A DNA stretch of 64,000 bases from Petrotoga mexicana DSM 14811 (GCF_002895565.1 NZ_AZRN01000036.1:1-64000); one strand, 5' to 3'. Numbered from the stretch's first letter, positions 16,416-26,274 are shown. The notes: generated by a model from the letters alone, not told the origin. Translations and numbers: made by a program.

Positions 16416-17202
16416 AGATGAATCTTTCTTTCTTAAAAGAGTCAGGCAAAATTTGAACTTTTCCTATTGTTGATAGAATTTCAGCCGTTTTTTTTACAGT
16501 AAATTCACTGGTTTCGAACAAGAGATATTTAGATTTTAAAAGGTGAGAATATTTAGATATCTTTTTAAAAAAACTTTGACCATCGTATCCCCCATCAAGG
16601 GAAATTCTAGGCTCATATTTTAAAAAACGATTTTGTTCTATAAAAGAAGTTTCCACATATGGAGGATTTGAAATTATCAATTCTACTTCTTCAATGTCTT
16701 TCAAAAATGGATCTAAGCAATCACCAATTTTAAATTCAACATTGACACCTAATCTCTGAGCGTTGTATTGAGCTACTTTTATCGCAGCTTCTGAAATATC
16801 AGAAGCCTGAACCTTAATTTTTGGGGTTTGCTTTTTTATTGAGATTGCTATCACACCAGAACCTGTCCCTATATCAATTACATGTTTTATATTTTTATTT
16901 TTTATAAGATTGACTGCTAATATTACTAAATCTTCAGTTTCTATCCTAGGTATTAGTACATTTTCATCTACAAAAAACTCATTTCCTAAAAAAGAAACCT
17001 TTTTTGTAAAGTATTCGATAGGATACCCTTCTTTAAGATGTTTAAGTAAAAAATCGAAAGTTTGGTGAGAAATTTCTACTTCTGAATCTTTAAGAAAAAA
17101 AGATATATCTTTATCTTCAATTTTTGATAATATTTTCAATATACGAAAGGGGGAGATTTTAAACTCCCCCTGAATTTTACTTAATAACTCTGTTATCTTC
17201 AT
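16396..17202 (-). CDS. prmC: Release factor glutamine methyltransferase PrmC/HemK
   Basis: 268 aa; ATG at 17202 behind GAGGTAAG. SAM-dependent methyltransferase that modifies the GGQ glutamine of peptide release factors. SAM motif I VIDIGTGSGVIAIS and the catalytic IISNPPYVE are clear, and the N-terminal helical domain with the YPIEYFTKKVSFLG and VLIPRIETEDLV segments fits PrmC specifically. It overlaps the convergent gene's 3' end. It is downstream in a minus-strand run after rnhB, the SurA-like and DUF59 genes. Confidence 0.93.
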   Translation of the reverse strand: MKITELLSKIQGEFKISPFRILKILSKIEDKDISFFLKDSEVEISHQTFDFLLKHLKEGYPIEYFTKKVSFLGNEFFVDENVLIPRIETEDLVILAVNLIKNKNIKHVIDIGTGSGVIAISIKKQTPKIKVQASDISEAAIKVAQYNAQRLGVNVEFKIGDCLDPFLKDIEEVELIISNPPYVETSFIEQNRFLKYEPRISLDGGYDGQSFFKKISKYSHLLKSKYLLFETSEFTVKKTAEILSTIGKVQILPDSFKKERFIFISPHY

Positions 17203-17211
17203 TATCTTACC

Positions 17212-17517
17212 TCAAATTCCCAAAATATTTCTAACTTCTTCACTCGCCATCTGCGGATCCCAGGGGGGATCAAAGGTAAGTTCGATATCTACATCGTTGA
17301 TTTGTTCTATTTCTTTTACCTTCTCTTTTGCATTTTCAATTATTAAACCGGCCAAAGGGCACATTGGGGTGGTTAATGTCATCAATATGTGAACGTTATT
17401 GTTCTCATCTATATCTACCTTGTATATCAAACCTAATGAAACGATATCGAATCCAATTTCCATATCATAAACCTCTTTCAGAGCATTTATGATTTTATCT
17501 TTTTCTATATCAGGCAT
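17212..17517 (-). CDS. MIP18/DUF59 family Fe-S assembly-type protein
   Basis: 101 aa, ATG start behind GGAGG. It is a compact DUF59 protein: DIVSLGLIYKVDID, LTTPMCPLAGLI with the conserved Cys, and ELTFDPPWDPQMASEE. Relatives (SufT, PaaD, the MIP18 family) assist maturation of Fe-S proteins. This organism carries many Fe-S enzymes. It is ten bases from prmC and part of the same operon. Confidence 0.85.
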   Translation of the reverse strand: MPDIEKDKIINALKEVYDMEIGFDIVSLGLIYKVDIDENNNVHILMTLTTPMCPLAGLIIENAKEKVKEIEQINDVDIELTFDPPWDPQMASEEVRNILGI

Positions 17518-17530
17518 GAGTAAGCCTCCT

Positions 17531-18538
17531 TCAAAACATATCAGAATTGAGAATTATTGAAGATTCTTCTTGAAATTTTTGGAATTCAGTTGGTAAAACT
17601 TTATCAAAATATTCTTGAGCTTTTTTGTCTTTTAAGTTAAAAATTATTTGGTCTTTTGCTTCTTCAAAAGTTAACTGTTTTTCTGGGTATTTTCGTTCTA
17701 TTTTTAAAAGAGCATATGTACCGTTTTGCGAATCATACAAAAGAGGCGTTGTAATAAATCCTGGAGGATTGCTTTTTACAGTTTGTACAATCGAATTTGA
17801 ATCATCTTTAAGATTTATTCTCATAGAGGTAGCTGAATCAGTTTGTTCAAATACTTCATCATATGTGTAATAACCTTCAATAATACGATTGTATGTGTAA
17901 GAAGCATCTTCTGTGCTATTGAATATAATTAGCTTTATATCAGCTGCAGGATCAGATTTATAGATGGCTTTGTTGTTTTGATATTCCTTTGCAATTTCTT
18001 CGTCGGTTACTTCTGCCTCTTGAACAATTTTGGTATAAAGCGCAGCTATAGAATTATTGTATAATGTTGAATAATATGCAGCTTCTAAATAATTTGTTTT
18101 TGAAGTGTAACCTAAGGCGAGAAGATAATTTTCTATTTCTTCGTCAGGTATTCCAACGTCTTTAAAGGCTTTTGAAAAGTTTTCTTCAATGTTATTCCAC
18201 GTTTGTTTGCGTTGTAAATCTATGTTTTTTTGTTCGACGAATTGTATAAAAAGAACTTGATTGACTATTTTTAAAGCTTGATCTTCTAAATATGTATTCA
18301 TGAGTTCAACACCTGTAGCTGTTCTTGTTAAAACAGAATAAAACTCGGGATAAGAATTATAAATATCTGACAAAAGGTAAACTATTTGAGATCTTGATAT
18401 TAATAGTTCTTCACTAAGTGTTTCTTCATTAACTTTTGCAAAGGTTGCTTGCTCCAATGGTTGATAGATTATTTTTGGATAAAGAATAGTTGAAATAAGA
18501 AATACAAAAAATAACAATAGTTGAGCTTTTTTCCTCAA
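17531..18538 (-). CDS. SurA/PrsA-like peptidyl-prolyl isomerase chaperone
   Basis: 335 aa; TTG start at 18538 behind AGGAGGC. An N-terminal signal peptide or anchor (about residues 5-22), then a SurA_N-like helical region, then a parvulin-like segment (about 210-300; IKLIIFNSTEDA, PGFITTPLLYDSQNGTYALLKIERKYP, FEEAKDQI). It acts outside the membrane in folding of secreted or outer-sheath proteins. The parvulin core is weakly conserved, so PPIase activity is not certain. Confidence 0.72.
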   Translation of the reverse strand: MRKKAQLLLFFVFLISTILYPKIIYQPLEQATFAKVNEETLSEELLISRSQIVYLLSDIYNSYPEFYSVLTRTATGVELMNTYLEDQALKIVNQVLFIQFVEQKNIDLQRKQTWNNIEENFSKAFKDVGIPDEEIENYLLALGYTSKTNYLEAAYYSTLYNNSIAALYTKIVQEAEVTDEEIAKEYQNNKAIYKSDPAADIKLIIFNSTEDASYTYNRIIEGYYTYDEVFEQTDSATSMRINLKDDSNSIVQTVKSNPPGFITTPLLYDSQNGTYALLKIERKYPEKQLTFEEAKDQIIFNLKDKKAQEYFDKVLPTEFQKFQEESSIILNSDMF

Positions 18539-18551
18539 GATATTTGCCTCC

Positions 18552-19178
18552 TCATAAAATTCCTTCTTCGATGAATCTCTTAATAGGATTAAATGTTTTT
18601 CTATGCTCTGATATTATACCATATTTTTTTATGCTTTCAATGTGTTTCCTGGTAGGATAGCCTTTGTGGTTTACAAAGCCATAATTAGGATATATTTCAT
18701 GTAGTTGATTCATATATATATCTCTTTCGTATTTTGCTACAATAGATGCAGCTCCTATTAAAGGAGATATTTGATCGCCTTTGATTATGCATTCGTAATT
18801 ATAATCAAGTTTGAAGAACTTTCCATCGATGATTGAATAATAATCGTTCAGATTTTTTCCCACCACTTTTACCAATAATTTCATAATTGCTAGTTCAGTC
18901 GCCTTGAATATATTTATTTGATCTATTAAATCTGAAGTTGAAAAATTACTATAATATTTAAAATTTTTCGTTATTTGAAAGTATCTTCTCTCTCTTTCTT
19001 TTGGAGATAACGATTTTGAATCTCTTCCAATTTTTGCTAATAATTCGCATTCTTTTTTTGATTCTATAACAACAGCCCCCACAAAAACAGGCCCAGCTAA
19101 TGGGCCTCTTCCAGCTTCATCTATACCAATTATTTTTTTGTACTTATTTAACAAAGCTATTTCAATATTTTCTTGCAT
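18552..19178 (-). CDS. rnhB: Ribonuclease HII
   Basis: 208 aa. ATG at 19178 is five bases after GGTGG and is preferred over GTG 19187. It cleaves RNA in RNA/DNA hybrids and removes single ribonucleotides. The catalytic acids are in GIDEAGRGPLAGP (Asp, Glu), IIDGK (Asp) and the IKGDQISPLIGAASIVAK region (Asp). The C-terminal NHKGYPTRKH motif is also typical. The gene directly follows the nucleoside ABC permeases and leads into the SurA-like, DUF59 and prmC genes. Confidence 0.95.
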   Translation of the reverse strand: MQENIEIALLNKYKKIIGIDEAGRGPLAGPVFVGAVVIESKKECELLAKIGRDSKSLSPKERERRYFQITKNFKYYSNFSTSDLIDQINIFKATELAIMKLLVKVVGKNLNDYYSIIDGKFFKLDYNYECIIKGDQISPLIGAASIVAKYERDIYMNQLHEIYPNYGFVNHKGYPTRKHIESIKKYGIISEHRKTFNPIKRFIEEGIL

Positions 19179-19202
19179 ATTATCCACCTTTGAAACATAC
19201 TT

Positions 19203-20153
19203 TTACTCTTTTTCGTAAGGGACCCCGTCGGCAGCGGGTGCTCTTGTTCTTCCAACAAATCCTCCAACTACGATTATAGTCAAAACGAAAGGCAATAAAT
19301 TTAGTAAAGCTTTGATTTCTGAAGGAAGAACCATCAAAGTTTGAAGTTGAATATTCATAGCTTCTGCAGCTCCGAAAAGCAAAGCCGCCCACATTGTACC
19401 AATAGGATTCCAATTTCCTAATATCATGGCTGCCAAAGCAATGAAGCCTTTTCCGGCTGGCATCTGTTCTTGAAACTGTCCTATATCACCTAGGGCTAGA
19501 TACATCCCTCCTAATGCAGCGAGCACTCCACTCATTAAAACTCCAAAGTATCTTATCGCCTTAACGTTCACACCTAACGTATCCGCAGCCCTTGGATTTT
19601 CACCTACAGAACGCATTCTTAAACCTAAAGGAGTCTTGTAAAGTAAAAACCACGATCCGATGATGACTACTATAGCAATGTAAAAGAAGGAACTGATTTC
19701 TCCGAAGATTTCTCCAATGAAAGGAATATTTTGAATTGCCTCTATTTTTACCGTTGGGATTTTAGCAACAAAGTCTGTTTGACCTTCTTGGCCAAAAATA
19801 GGTTTCATTAGAAAACCAGTGAACCCTTGAGCAATCAGAATCAAAGCTGTAGCAGAAACAATTTGATTTGCTGCCCATTCTATGGAAACATAAGCATGAA
19901 AGAAGGCCAAAATTAAACCTCCAATCATACCTAAAATCAATCCAATCCAAGGGTTCCCAGTAAGAAAAGTAACAGCCACCCCGATGAAGGCTCCTAATTT
20001 CATTATACCTTCTAAAGCAATATTTGTTACGCCGGTTATTTCACTGTAAACTCCTCCAATTCCAGCAAAAATCAATGGTAATGCAGAAAGAATCGTTAAT
20101 TTATAAAATAAAGGTGAAGCAAAAGCAGTAAATATAGCTTCAAACCAATTCAT
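19203..20153 (-). CDS. Nucleoside ABC transporter permease (NupQ/YufQ-like)
   Basis: 316 aa polytopic permease of the BPD_transp_2 family: GGVYSEITGVTNIALEGIMKLGAF near the N-terminus and LRMRSVGENPRAADTLGVNV in the cytoplasmic loop. It is the second permease of a BMP-type importer, overlapping the upstream permease by four bases (ATGA). Related systems import purine nucleosides. rnhB follows after 24 bases. Confidence 0.9.
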   Translation of the reverse strand: MNWFEAIFTAFASPLFYKLTILSALPLIFAGIGGVYSEITGVTNIALEGIMKLGAFIGVAVTFLTGNPWIGLILGMIGGLILAFFHAYVSIEWAANQIVSATALILIAQGFTGFLMKPIFGQEGQTDFVAKIPTVKIEAIQNIPFIGEIFGEISSFFYIAIVVIIGSWFLLYKTPLGLRMRSVGENPRAADTLGVNVKAIRYFGVLMSGVLAALGGMYLALGDIGQFQEQMPAGKGFIALAAMILGNWNPIGTMWAALLFGAAEAMNIQLQTLMVLPSEIKALLNLLPFVLTIIVVGGFVGRTRAPAADGVPYEKE

Positions 20154-21247
20154 TCTTCTTCACCACCTTGAATTGTTTTTGGTGATTTTTTCTTTCCAAG
20201 TTGAGTAGCTTTCATGATCCAGGTTCTTATGATTCTATCTGCAGCGACAAAGTATATTATTATTCCTTGTATAACAACAATAATATCATCTGGTACCCCT
20301 ATAGTTTGCATTGCATTTGAACCAGATCTCAGGGATGAGATAAGGAAAGCGGCAAAAATAATCCCTATAGGATTGTTTTGGCCGATCAATGCAATAGTTA
20401 TTCCATCAAAACCTCTATCGCTTGTGAATGCTCCAAAAATCCTATGATGGACAGACATGACTTCTAAAGCCCCAGCCAAGCCAGCCAAAGCTCCTGAAAT
20501 AGCCATTGTTAGTACTATATTTTTACTTATCGATATACCTCCATATTCTGCTGCATATGGATTGAAACCTACGGCTTTAACTTCGTAGCCAGTTGTTGTT
20601 TTCTCCAGTATTATATAAATAGCAATTGCAGCGACTATGGCTATTAAGATACTAGAGGGAATTGTAGATGCTTGGACTGTTAATAGCGCAGGAAGTTGAG
20701 CACTTTGTGCAATTTCAGGGGATTTTGGAACGCCTGCGCCTACAGCAAATGGTCCGGCTACCAGATAATTGGTAATATGATAAGCTATCCAGTTCAACAT
20801 TATGGTACTTATAACTTCATGAGCACCAGTTTTAGCTTTAAGCCAACCGGCTATAGATGCCCAAAAGGCTCCTCCAGCCATACCAGCAACAATGGTCAAA
20901 GGTATTGCAACAGCAGAGGGGACATTGCCTAAGTTCAGTCCTACCGCTACCGCCATTATCCCTCCCATGGCCATTTGACCTTCGGCACCTATATTGAAAA
21001 CTCCAGCTCGAAATCCAAAGCCAACTGCTAAACCAGTAAGTAACAAACTAGTCATTTTTGTTATATTGTCAGCCCAGGAAAGCCTGCTGCCAACCGCTCC
21101 TTTAATCATGGCTCCATAGGCTTTTAAAGGATTTTGACCTATGGCTAATATTATAATTGCTGCAATTAAAAGTGAAACTACAACTGCTAAAAAAGGTACT
21201 AGAAAAGACATCCATCTTGATTTCATAAGTTTTGAGGAAGAAGTCAC
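20150..21247 (-). CDS. Nucleoside ABC transporter permease (NupP/YufP-like)
   Basis: 365 aa, GTG start at 21247 behind GGAGG. Polytopic permease with the family loop FGFRAGVFNIGAEGQMAMGG and GYEVKAVGFNPYAAEYGGI. It partners the next permease and the double-cassette ATPase upstream. The C-terminus is cytoplasmic and basic. Purine nucleoside substrates are inferred from homology and from the nearby 5'-nucleotidases. Confidence 0.9.
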   Translation of the reverse strand: MTSSSKLMKSRWMSFLVPFLAVVVSLLIAAIIILAIGQNPLKAYGAMIKGAVGSRLSWADNITKMTSLLLTGLAVGFGFRAGVFNIGAEGQMAMGGIMAVAVGLNLGNVPSAVAIPLTIVAGMAGGAFWASIAGWLKAKTGAHEVISTIMLNWIAYHITNYLVAGPFAVGAGVPKSPEIAQSAQLPALLTVQASTIPSSILIAIVAAIAIYIILEKTTTGYEVKAVGFNPYAAEYGGISISKNIVLTMAISGALAGLAGALEVMSVHHRIFGAFTSDRGFDGITIALIGQNNPIGIIFAAFLISSLRSGSNAMQTIGVPDDIIVVIQGIIIYFVAADRIIRTWIMKATQLGKKKSPKTIQGGEEE

Positions 21248-21265
21248 TTTATTAGCGCCTCCTAT

Positions 21266-22852
21266 TTATAGACTTTTAATTTCTCCAGCCTCTTCCATTA
21301 ATTTTACTTCATCCAAACTCTTTCCTGCCATCATTAAACCGATCTCTTCTATTGTTAATTGACCATTTTCAAATTCACCCATAGATTTTCCTTCATACAT
21401 AACCATTATTCTATCAGATAAAGACAAGATTTCTTCGAGTTCCATGGATATCAGTAAAATAGCCACTCCTTCTTGTCTCAAATGTATCAATTCTTTGTGG
21501 ACGTATTCTATTGCTCCTACGTCTAATCCTCGTGTAGGTTGGGAAACGACTATAAATTTAGGTGAAGTGCCAATTTCTCGCGCGATGATAACTTTTTGTT
21601 GGTTTCCACCAGATAAGTTTCCTGTATATATATCAATCTCAGGTGGTCTAACATCAAACTTCTCTATGAGGTCTTTCGAAAAATCTCTTATATCATCAAG
21701 TTTTAGGAATCCTCTTTCTGAAAATTGTGGTTTGTCATGAGAACCTAAAATTAGATTAAAATAATTTGGGAATTCATGAACCATTCCTCTTTTTTGTCTG
21801 TCTTCAGGTACATGAGCTATGCCTAGCTCCCTTAATTCTTTTACAGATAAATTTGTAACCTCTTTACCTTGGAAATAGAACTTACCACTTTCAATTTTTC
21901 TAAGGCCAGTTAAGGCTTCAGCAAGTTCAGACTGTCCATTTCCTGCAACTCCAGCTATTCCTAGAATCTGGTTTTTTCTAACTTCAAAGTTAAGGCCTCT
22001 TACAGCATCTAACTTTCTATTGTCTTTTATCCACAAGTTTTCAACTTTCACTAGTACTTCTCCAGGTTCTATTCTTGGTCGATCTATACTTAGAACAACT
22101 TCTCTTCCAACCATCATATTTGCCAATTCTGTTTCGTTTGTGTCCGAAGTCTTTACGTTACCAGTAACCTTTCCAAGTCTCATAACGGTGATATTGTCGC
22201 TTATCTCTAACACTTCTTTCAATTTGTGACTTATAAAAATAATCGTCTTACCATCTTTTCTTAAACTTCTTAGTATTTCAAATAGCTCTTGGGTTTCCTG
22301 AGGGGTCAAGACGGCAGTAGGTTCGTCGAGTATTAATATGTCTGCGCCTCTATAAAGCGTTTTAATTATCTCCACTCTCTGCTGCATGCCTACAGGAATA
22401 TCTTCGATTTTTGCCTCTACATCAACCTTGAGTCCATACTTTTCAGACAGTTCCTTTACGTCTTTTTTTGCTTTTTTAAAATTAAAAGTAATGCCCCTTT
22501 TGGGTTCACTTCCTAAAACAACGTTTTCCGCAACTGATAAATTTTCAACGAGCATAAAATGTTGATGAACCATCCCTATACCATTATCTATAGCATCAGA
22601 AGGACCTTTGATATCAACTTTTTTTCCTTTTATATAAATCTCACCGCTAGTAGGTTGGTATAAACCATAAAGTTGATTCATCAAAGTAGTTTTTCCGGCA
22701 CCATTTTCACCTATTAATGCATGTATTTCGCCTTTTTTTACTTTAAATGTGACTCTATCGTTTGCAACTACCCTTGGGAATACTTTAGTTATCTCTTTCA
22801 TGTATACTGCATAATCATTTAACTCTTCTTGAATATTCTCAGTTTGAGGCAT
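21266..22852 (-). CDS. Nucleoside ABC transporter ATP-binding protein (double cassette, NupO/YufO-like)
   Basis: 528 aa with two ABC domains. The first has Walker A GENGAGKTT, Walker B ILILDEPTAVLTP and an unusual signature (VGMQQRVEI). The second has GVAGNGQSE in place of a canonical Walker A and signature LSGGNQQKV. This asymmetry is normal for double-cassette importers of the ribose/nucleoside type. ATG at 22852 behind AGGAGG. It powers the two adjacent permeases. Confidence 0.93.
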   Translation of the reverse strand: MPQTENIQEELNDYAVYMKEITKVFPRVVANDRVTFKVKKGEIHALIGENGAGKTTLMNQLYGLYQPTSGEIYIKGKKVDIKGPSDAIDNGIGMVHQHFMLVENLSVAENVVLGSEPKRGITFNFKKAKKDVKELSEKYGLKVDVEAKIEDIPVGMQQRVEIIKTLYRGADILILDEPTAVLTPQETQELFEILRSLRKDGKTIIFISHKLKEVLEISDNITVMRLGKVTGNVKTSDTNETELANMMVGREVVLSIDRPRIEPGEVLVKVENLWIKDNRKLDAVRGLNFEVRKNQILGIAGVAGNGQSELAEALTGLRKIESGKFYFQGKEVTNLSVKELRELGIAHVPEDRQKRGMVHEFPNYFNLILGSHDKPQFSERGFLKLDDIRDFSKDLIEKFDVRPPEIDIYTGNLSGGNQQKVIIAREIGTSPKFIVVSQPTRGLDVGAIEYVHKELIHLRQEGVAILLISMELEEILSLSDRIMVMYEGKSMGEFENGQLTIEEIGLMMAGKSLDEVKLMEEAGEIKSL

Positions 22853-22918
22853 CTGTAACCTCCTTTCAACTTTAGAAATAAAGGTTTTAATAAACTTTAA
22901 AAAAATAGTCTACAAAAT

Positions 22919-22939
22919 AGGCGGGATTTTATCCCGCCT
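22919..22939 (-). terminator. Hairpin between the binding-protein gene and the ABC ATPase
   Basis: AGGCGGGAT (22919-22927), TTT, ATCCCGCCT (22931-22939): a perfect 9-bp stem after the BMP stop. The minus-strand tail is only moderately T-rich, so it probably allows partial readthrough and yields more binding protein than transporter. Confidence 0.65.
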
Positions 22940-22968
22940 CATATTGGAATAAATAAGATATCTTAATA

Positions 22969-24069
22969 TTAGAATGGAAAAACTATATTACTTGCATTGA
23001 AAGAACCTAATTCAGCTTCGTTTTGAGGAATATTAATTTTTCCTTCCTTAGCCAGGGATTGTAAATATGCTAATTCTGCTATAACTTCGTTTGGTATAAG
23101 TCCCTTGGTGTATTTCATTGGAGAGATTCCAACACCGTCATCAACTATTCCTAAGTTGTTGTGTCCTGCTTGAAAATATCTAGCTGACAAAGCTGAGTTA
23201 ATACCTTCAAAAGTAGCTACATCGATCTTTTTCGTAATACTGAGTAATACGTAACCTGGTGCCATATAATCTTGATCCACGTCCACTCCAATGGCAAAGT
23301 AACCTTCACCTTTTTCATAATATTTATCTATAACCTGTTGTAAAGGAGCATCCGCTGGTAAACCATAGAAAGACATTCCGGTTTCTTTTGCAGCATCGAT
23401 GACGCCATTTCCTGTTGCACCAGCACATGCGAAGACAATATCTGCACCGTTGTCATACTGAGAAAGGGTTAACTGTTTCCCTTTTGCTGGATCTTCAAAA
23501 CTGGCAGCGTAACCGATTAAAACTTGAACATTTGTACCATGAATTTGGTTGTAGGCTTCAACTCCTGCTCTGTAACCTATTTCGTATCTTTTGACTGGAG
23601 GAATTTCCAAACCACCAACAAAACCTATTTTTCCTGTTTTGGTCATGGCAGCAGCGACGTACCCGCCTAAGAATCCTGCTTCATGTTCTTTAAAGGTGTA
23701 AAGGGCTAAATTGTTTGGAATCGTTTGACCTGGAGATGGCTCTATATCTATTCCTATAAAAAATGTATCGGGATATTGAGCAGCGATATTAAATAAAGCA
23801 TCTGCCATCATAAATCCAACCCCAATTACTACATCTCCTCTTTGAGCGGCGTTGGTTAAATTTGGAATGTAATCAGTTTGTTCCTTGGATATAATTATTT
23901 CTCCTTCAACATTAGGAAGTTGTTCCATAGCCATTTGTACTCCTGCCCAAGTGCCATCGTTGAATGACTTATCTCCTAAACCGCCAACATCAGTTACCAT
24001 AACAACTTTGAGAGCAAAAGAACTTACAAACATTAAACTAATTAAACTAAAAACTAGCAACTTTTTCAT
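22969..24069 (-). CDS. BMP family nucleoside-binding protein of the ABC importer
   Basis: 366 aa; ATG at 24069 behind AAAGGAGG. A clear signal peptide (MKKLLVFSLISLMFVSSFA) without a lipobox cysteine, so it is free in the periplasm, as is usual in Thermotogota. The BMP fold is recognised by VTDVGGLGDKSFNDGTWAGVQMA at the mature N-terminus and GKIGFVGGLEIPPVKRYEIGYRAG. It captures purine nucleosides for the permeases encoded next. It follows a membrane protein gene by 25 bases. Confidence 0.92.
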   Translation of the reverse strand: MKKLLVFSLISLMFVSSFALKVVMVTDVGGLGDKSFNDGTWAGVQMAMEQLPNVEGEIIISKEQTDYIPNLTNAAQRGDVVIGVGFMMADALFNIAAQYPDTFFIGIDIEPSPGQTIPNNLALYTFKEHEAGFLGGYVAAAMTKTGKIGFVGGLEIPPVKRYEIGYRAGVEAYNQIHGTNVQVLIGYAASFEDPAKGKQLTLSQYDNGADIVFACAGATGNGVIDAAKETGMSFYGLPADAPLQQVIDKYYEKGEGYFAIGVDVDQDYMAPGYVLLSITKKIDVATFEGINSALSARYFQAGHNNLGIVDDGVGISPMKYTKGLIPNEVIAELAYLQSLAKEGKINIPQNEAELGSFNASNIVFPF

Positions 24070-24094
24070 GTTTTTCTACCTCCTTTAGGTAAAT

Positions 24095-26023
24095 TTATTT
24101 GTTCCTTTGATAGTGTAAGTATCTCAAAAACAGAAGTGAAGTTAAAATTAACAAAATTATTCCGAAAATATAGTTGATAGTGTAATCAACAGTGTGGATA
24201 ATAGGATATCCAGTTTGACTGAAAACTTCAAGCGGAGTTACTTTTATAAAACTAAGAATGCTTAGGAAATACATGGATATTAAAGAAATATATTTTACGA
24301 ATTTCTCTTCAAAAATTACAAGAATCGTTAAACTTAAGAAAAACAAAAGAAAGATTTTCGTACCAAAAACAGTGTTATAGGCTTTTAAATTTATTTTGTC
24401 GACCTTTTCAACGTCAAAAAAAGAATATAAAGTTGGCAACAATGGATCAATGAGATCAGTAGATCGTAGGAGTTGGTTTGAAGTATCCATGAATTTCGAT
24501 TCGAATTCGGCATCTGAAAATTTTAAAACATCATGAACTTGAACCTTTAACGTATCTACCTCATTATAAATATTCCTTTCGGTAATTTCTGATGAGTTCA
24601 CAAAATCAGTAACCTCTTTTGAAAAGTCAAGCGGTATACCTCGATAATTTTCTACTTTGTCAATTTTCAAGCCGTCCCTATTCGTTTGAACTGATGAACC
24701 TTGTAGATTTGATAAAACTTGTGAATTCAAAAGATCATCTAAAAAGGATGCGAAAGTCGATTTATAAAAAGTATTAACCTTGGAATATTCACTTCCTAAG
24801 TGGGAGTTCAAACTGGATATAGTTTTATGTAAAGGAGCGTGTGGGTAAGCAACAACATCGTTCAATAGCTGGGTTTCGAAAGTAGAGTTATCAAACTGAG
24901 TATTTTTTCCCATCAAAAGATCATAAGAATAGTATGATGGGACGAACAGAGTAAGCAGCACTAAAAAAAAGATGGAAAAGTTTATAACTTTTTCTGTAAA
25001 CTTAATCTTTTTTCCGATACTTTTGAAGAGCAAAACGGCTAAAAACAAAAATACAAAAGTTACTATATAACTTCCATAGATGAAAGAAGATACTGTATCT
25101 TTTATCGGATTGTAGAATGCTAAAAGGTATACAAATTCAACTCCGAATATGCTTAAGACTGTTATCCAAAAATATTTTCTTAAAAATAAGAATGTTACAA
25201 GAATCAAAGCAGCATAAATGATAATTCTTATAAAAGAAATATTAACCCCATGCCTTCCTTCCTCAATAAACATTTGGGTAACTTGTTGTATTTGTTCGTT
25301 GGTTTCATTTATTAGTGAATTGACATAATTGTAAGAGAGTTGATCTATGGCAATTTGGAGTGGTCTTCCCGTTGTGTCTGATTGAGCAAGTTGTTGAATA
25401 CCATGTTCCAAACTCTCTTTATTTTCTAATATTATCTTATTGTATTCAGGGTTAGTTTCTCCTTCATATATGTAAAATCTTTTATCCAAAATTTCCGCCT
25501 TAGATTCGAACCTTTGAATATCTGTAAATGGAGCGGTATCAACAATTCCTAAAGAATATATAATAACATTGCCGAAGTAAGTTAAAGCATCATTCTCTAA
25601 AGATCTTGTATAATCTTGAACAGTAGCAAAATAGGCTGGCATCGATCTTATCATCTCTTGAGTAATTTGTTCACCCGAAAGATCTGATTGAACATACACT
25701 AAAAACCCGGCCAAAGCCAATTTTTCTTCGATTGTTGTAAATTGAGACTGAACATTGTCGTATATCTGAGATAAATAAGTTTGGACATTTGTAGGCCTAT
25801 CAACGTATTCGGCGCTACCTATCATTTGAGTTCTATAAAATCTATATAAGCCTAGATTACTAAGTTCTTGAAAAAAAGAATCGAATTCTTCGTTTGAAAC
25901 ACTTCCCTCTTCATTGTAGGTCTGAATAAGAGTCGTAAAAAAATCTCCAACCGCTTCAACATCGATCGTAAAAGCTGTTAAAGAAAAAATGACTGTAATT
26001 AATAAAATGGCTAATTTCTTCAT
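24095..26023 (-). CDS. Hypothetical multi-domain membrane protein
   Basis: 642 aa; ATG at 26023 (the frame extends slightly further upstream) behind GGAGGATAG. A signal peptide is followed by a long helical extracytoplasmic region (about 20-270), four or so membrane helices (270-400), a second soluble region (400-550) and further helices at the C-terminus. I recognise no family. It lies upstream of the BMP importer in the same direction and may be co-transcribed with it. Its promoter is in the repeat region (see 26080-26108). Confidence 0.6.
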   Translation of the reverse strand: MKKLAILLITVIFSLTAFTIDVEAVGDFFTTLIQTYNEEGSVSNEEFDSFFQELSNLGLYRFYRTQMIGSAEYVDRPTNVQTYLSQIYDNVQSQFTTIEEKLALAGFLVYVQSDLSGEQITQEMIRSMPAYFATVQDYTRSLENDALTYFGNVIIYSLGIVDTAPFTDIQRFESKAEILDKRFYIYEGETNPEYNKIILENKESLEHGIQQLAQSDTTGRPLQIAIDQLSYNYVNSLINETNEQIQQVTQMFIEEGRHGVNISFIRIIIYAALILVTFLFLRKYFWITVLSIFGVEFVYLLAFYNPIKDTVSSFIYGSYIVTFVFLFLAVLLFKSIGKKIKFTEKVINFSIFFLVLLTLFVPSYYSYDLLMGKNTQFDNSTFETQLLNDVVAYPHAPLHKTISSLNSHLGSEYSKVNTFYKSTFASFLDDLLNSQVLSNLQGSSVQTNRDGLKIDKVENYRGIPLDFSKEVTDFVNSSEITERNIYNEVDTLKVQVHDVLKFSDAEFESKFMDTSNQLLRSTDLIDPLLPTLYSFFDVEKVDKINLKAYNTVFGTKIFLLFFLSLTILVIFEEKFVKYISLISMYFLSILSFIKVTPLEVFSQTGYPIIHTVDYTINYIFGIILLILTSLLFLRYLHYQRNK

Positions 26024-26066
26024 CTCTATCCTCCAAATCATTATAATGTATTGTAAAGCAATAAAT

Positions 26067-26274
26067 ATAGATTGATTTTATTATAACATTTTTTTTGTAA
26101 TTGTTCAACCAGGGAGTTTCTTAATTATACTTGGTTATTAGCAATTATATCTATTTAAAAGCGATTACAGTAAGTTAAGAGCTTTTTCACTGAGAAATTA
26201 AAATAATTAAATGTTGATTGAAAAAATGTGATGTGGTAAAATAATTCTATAAATTGCTTATATGAGGAGAGATT
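26067..26274. repeat. Direct repeat copy 1 (208 bp) containing divergent promoters
   Basis: Nearly identical to 31415-31623; about 125 bp at the right end are identical and the left part differs at scattered bases. It contains a minus-strand promoter (TTGAAC 26108-26103, 17 bases, TATAAT 26085-26080) that serves the upstream membrane-protein gene. It also has a plus-strand promoter (TTGATT 26214-26219, 17 bases, TAAAAT 26237-26242) that has no gene downstream. Confidence 0.92.
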
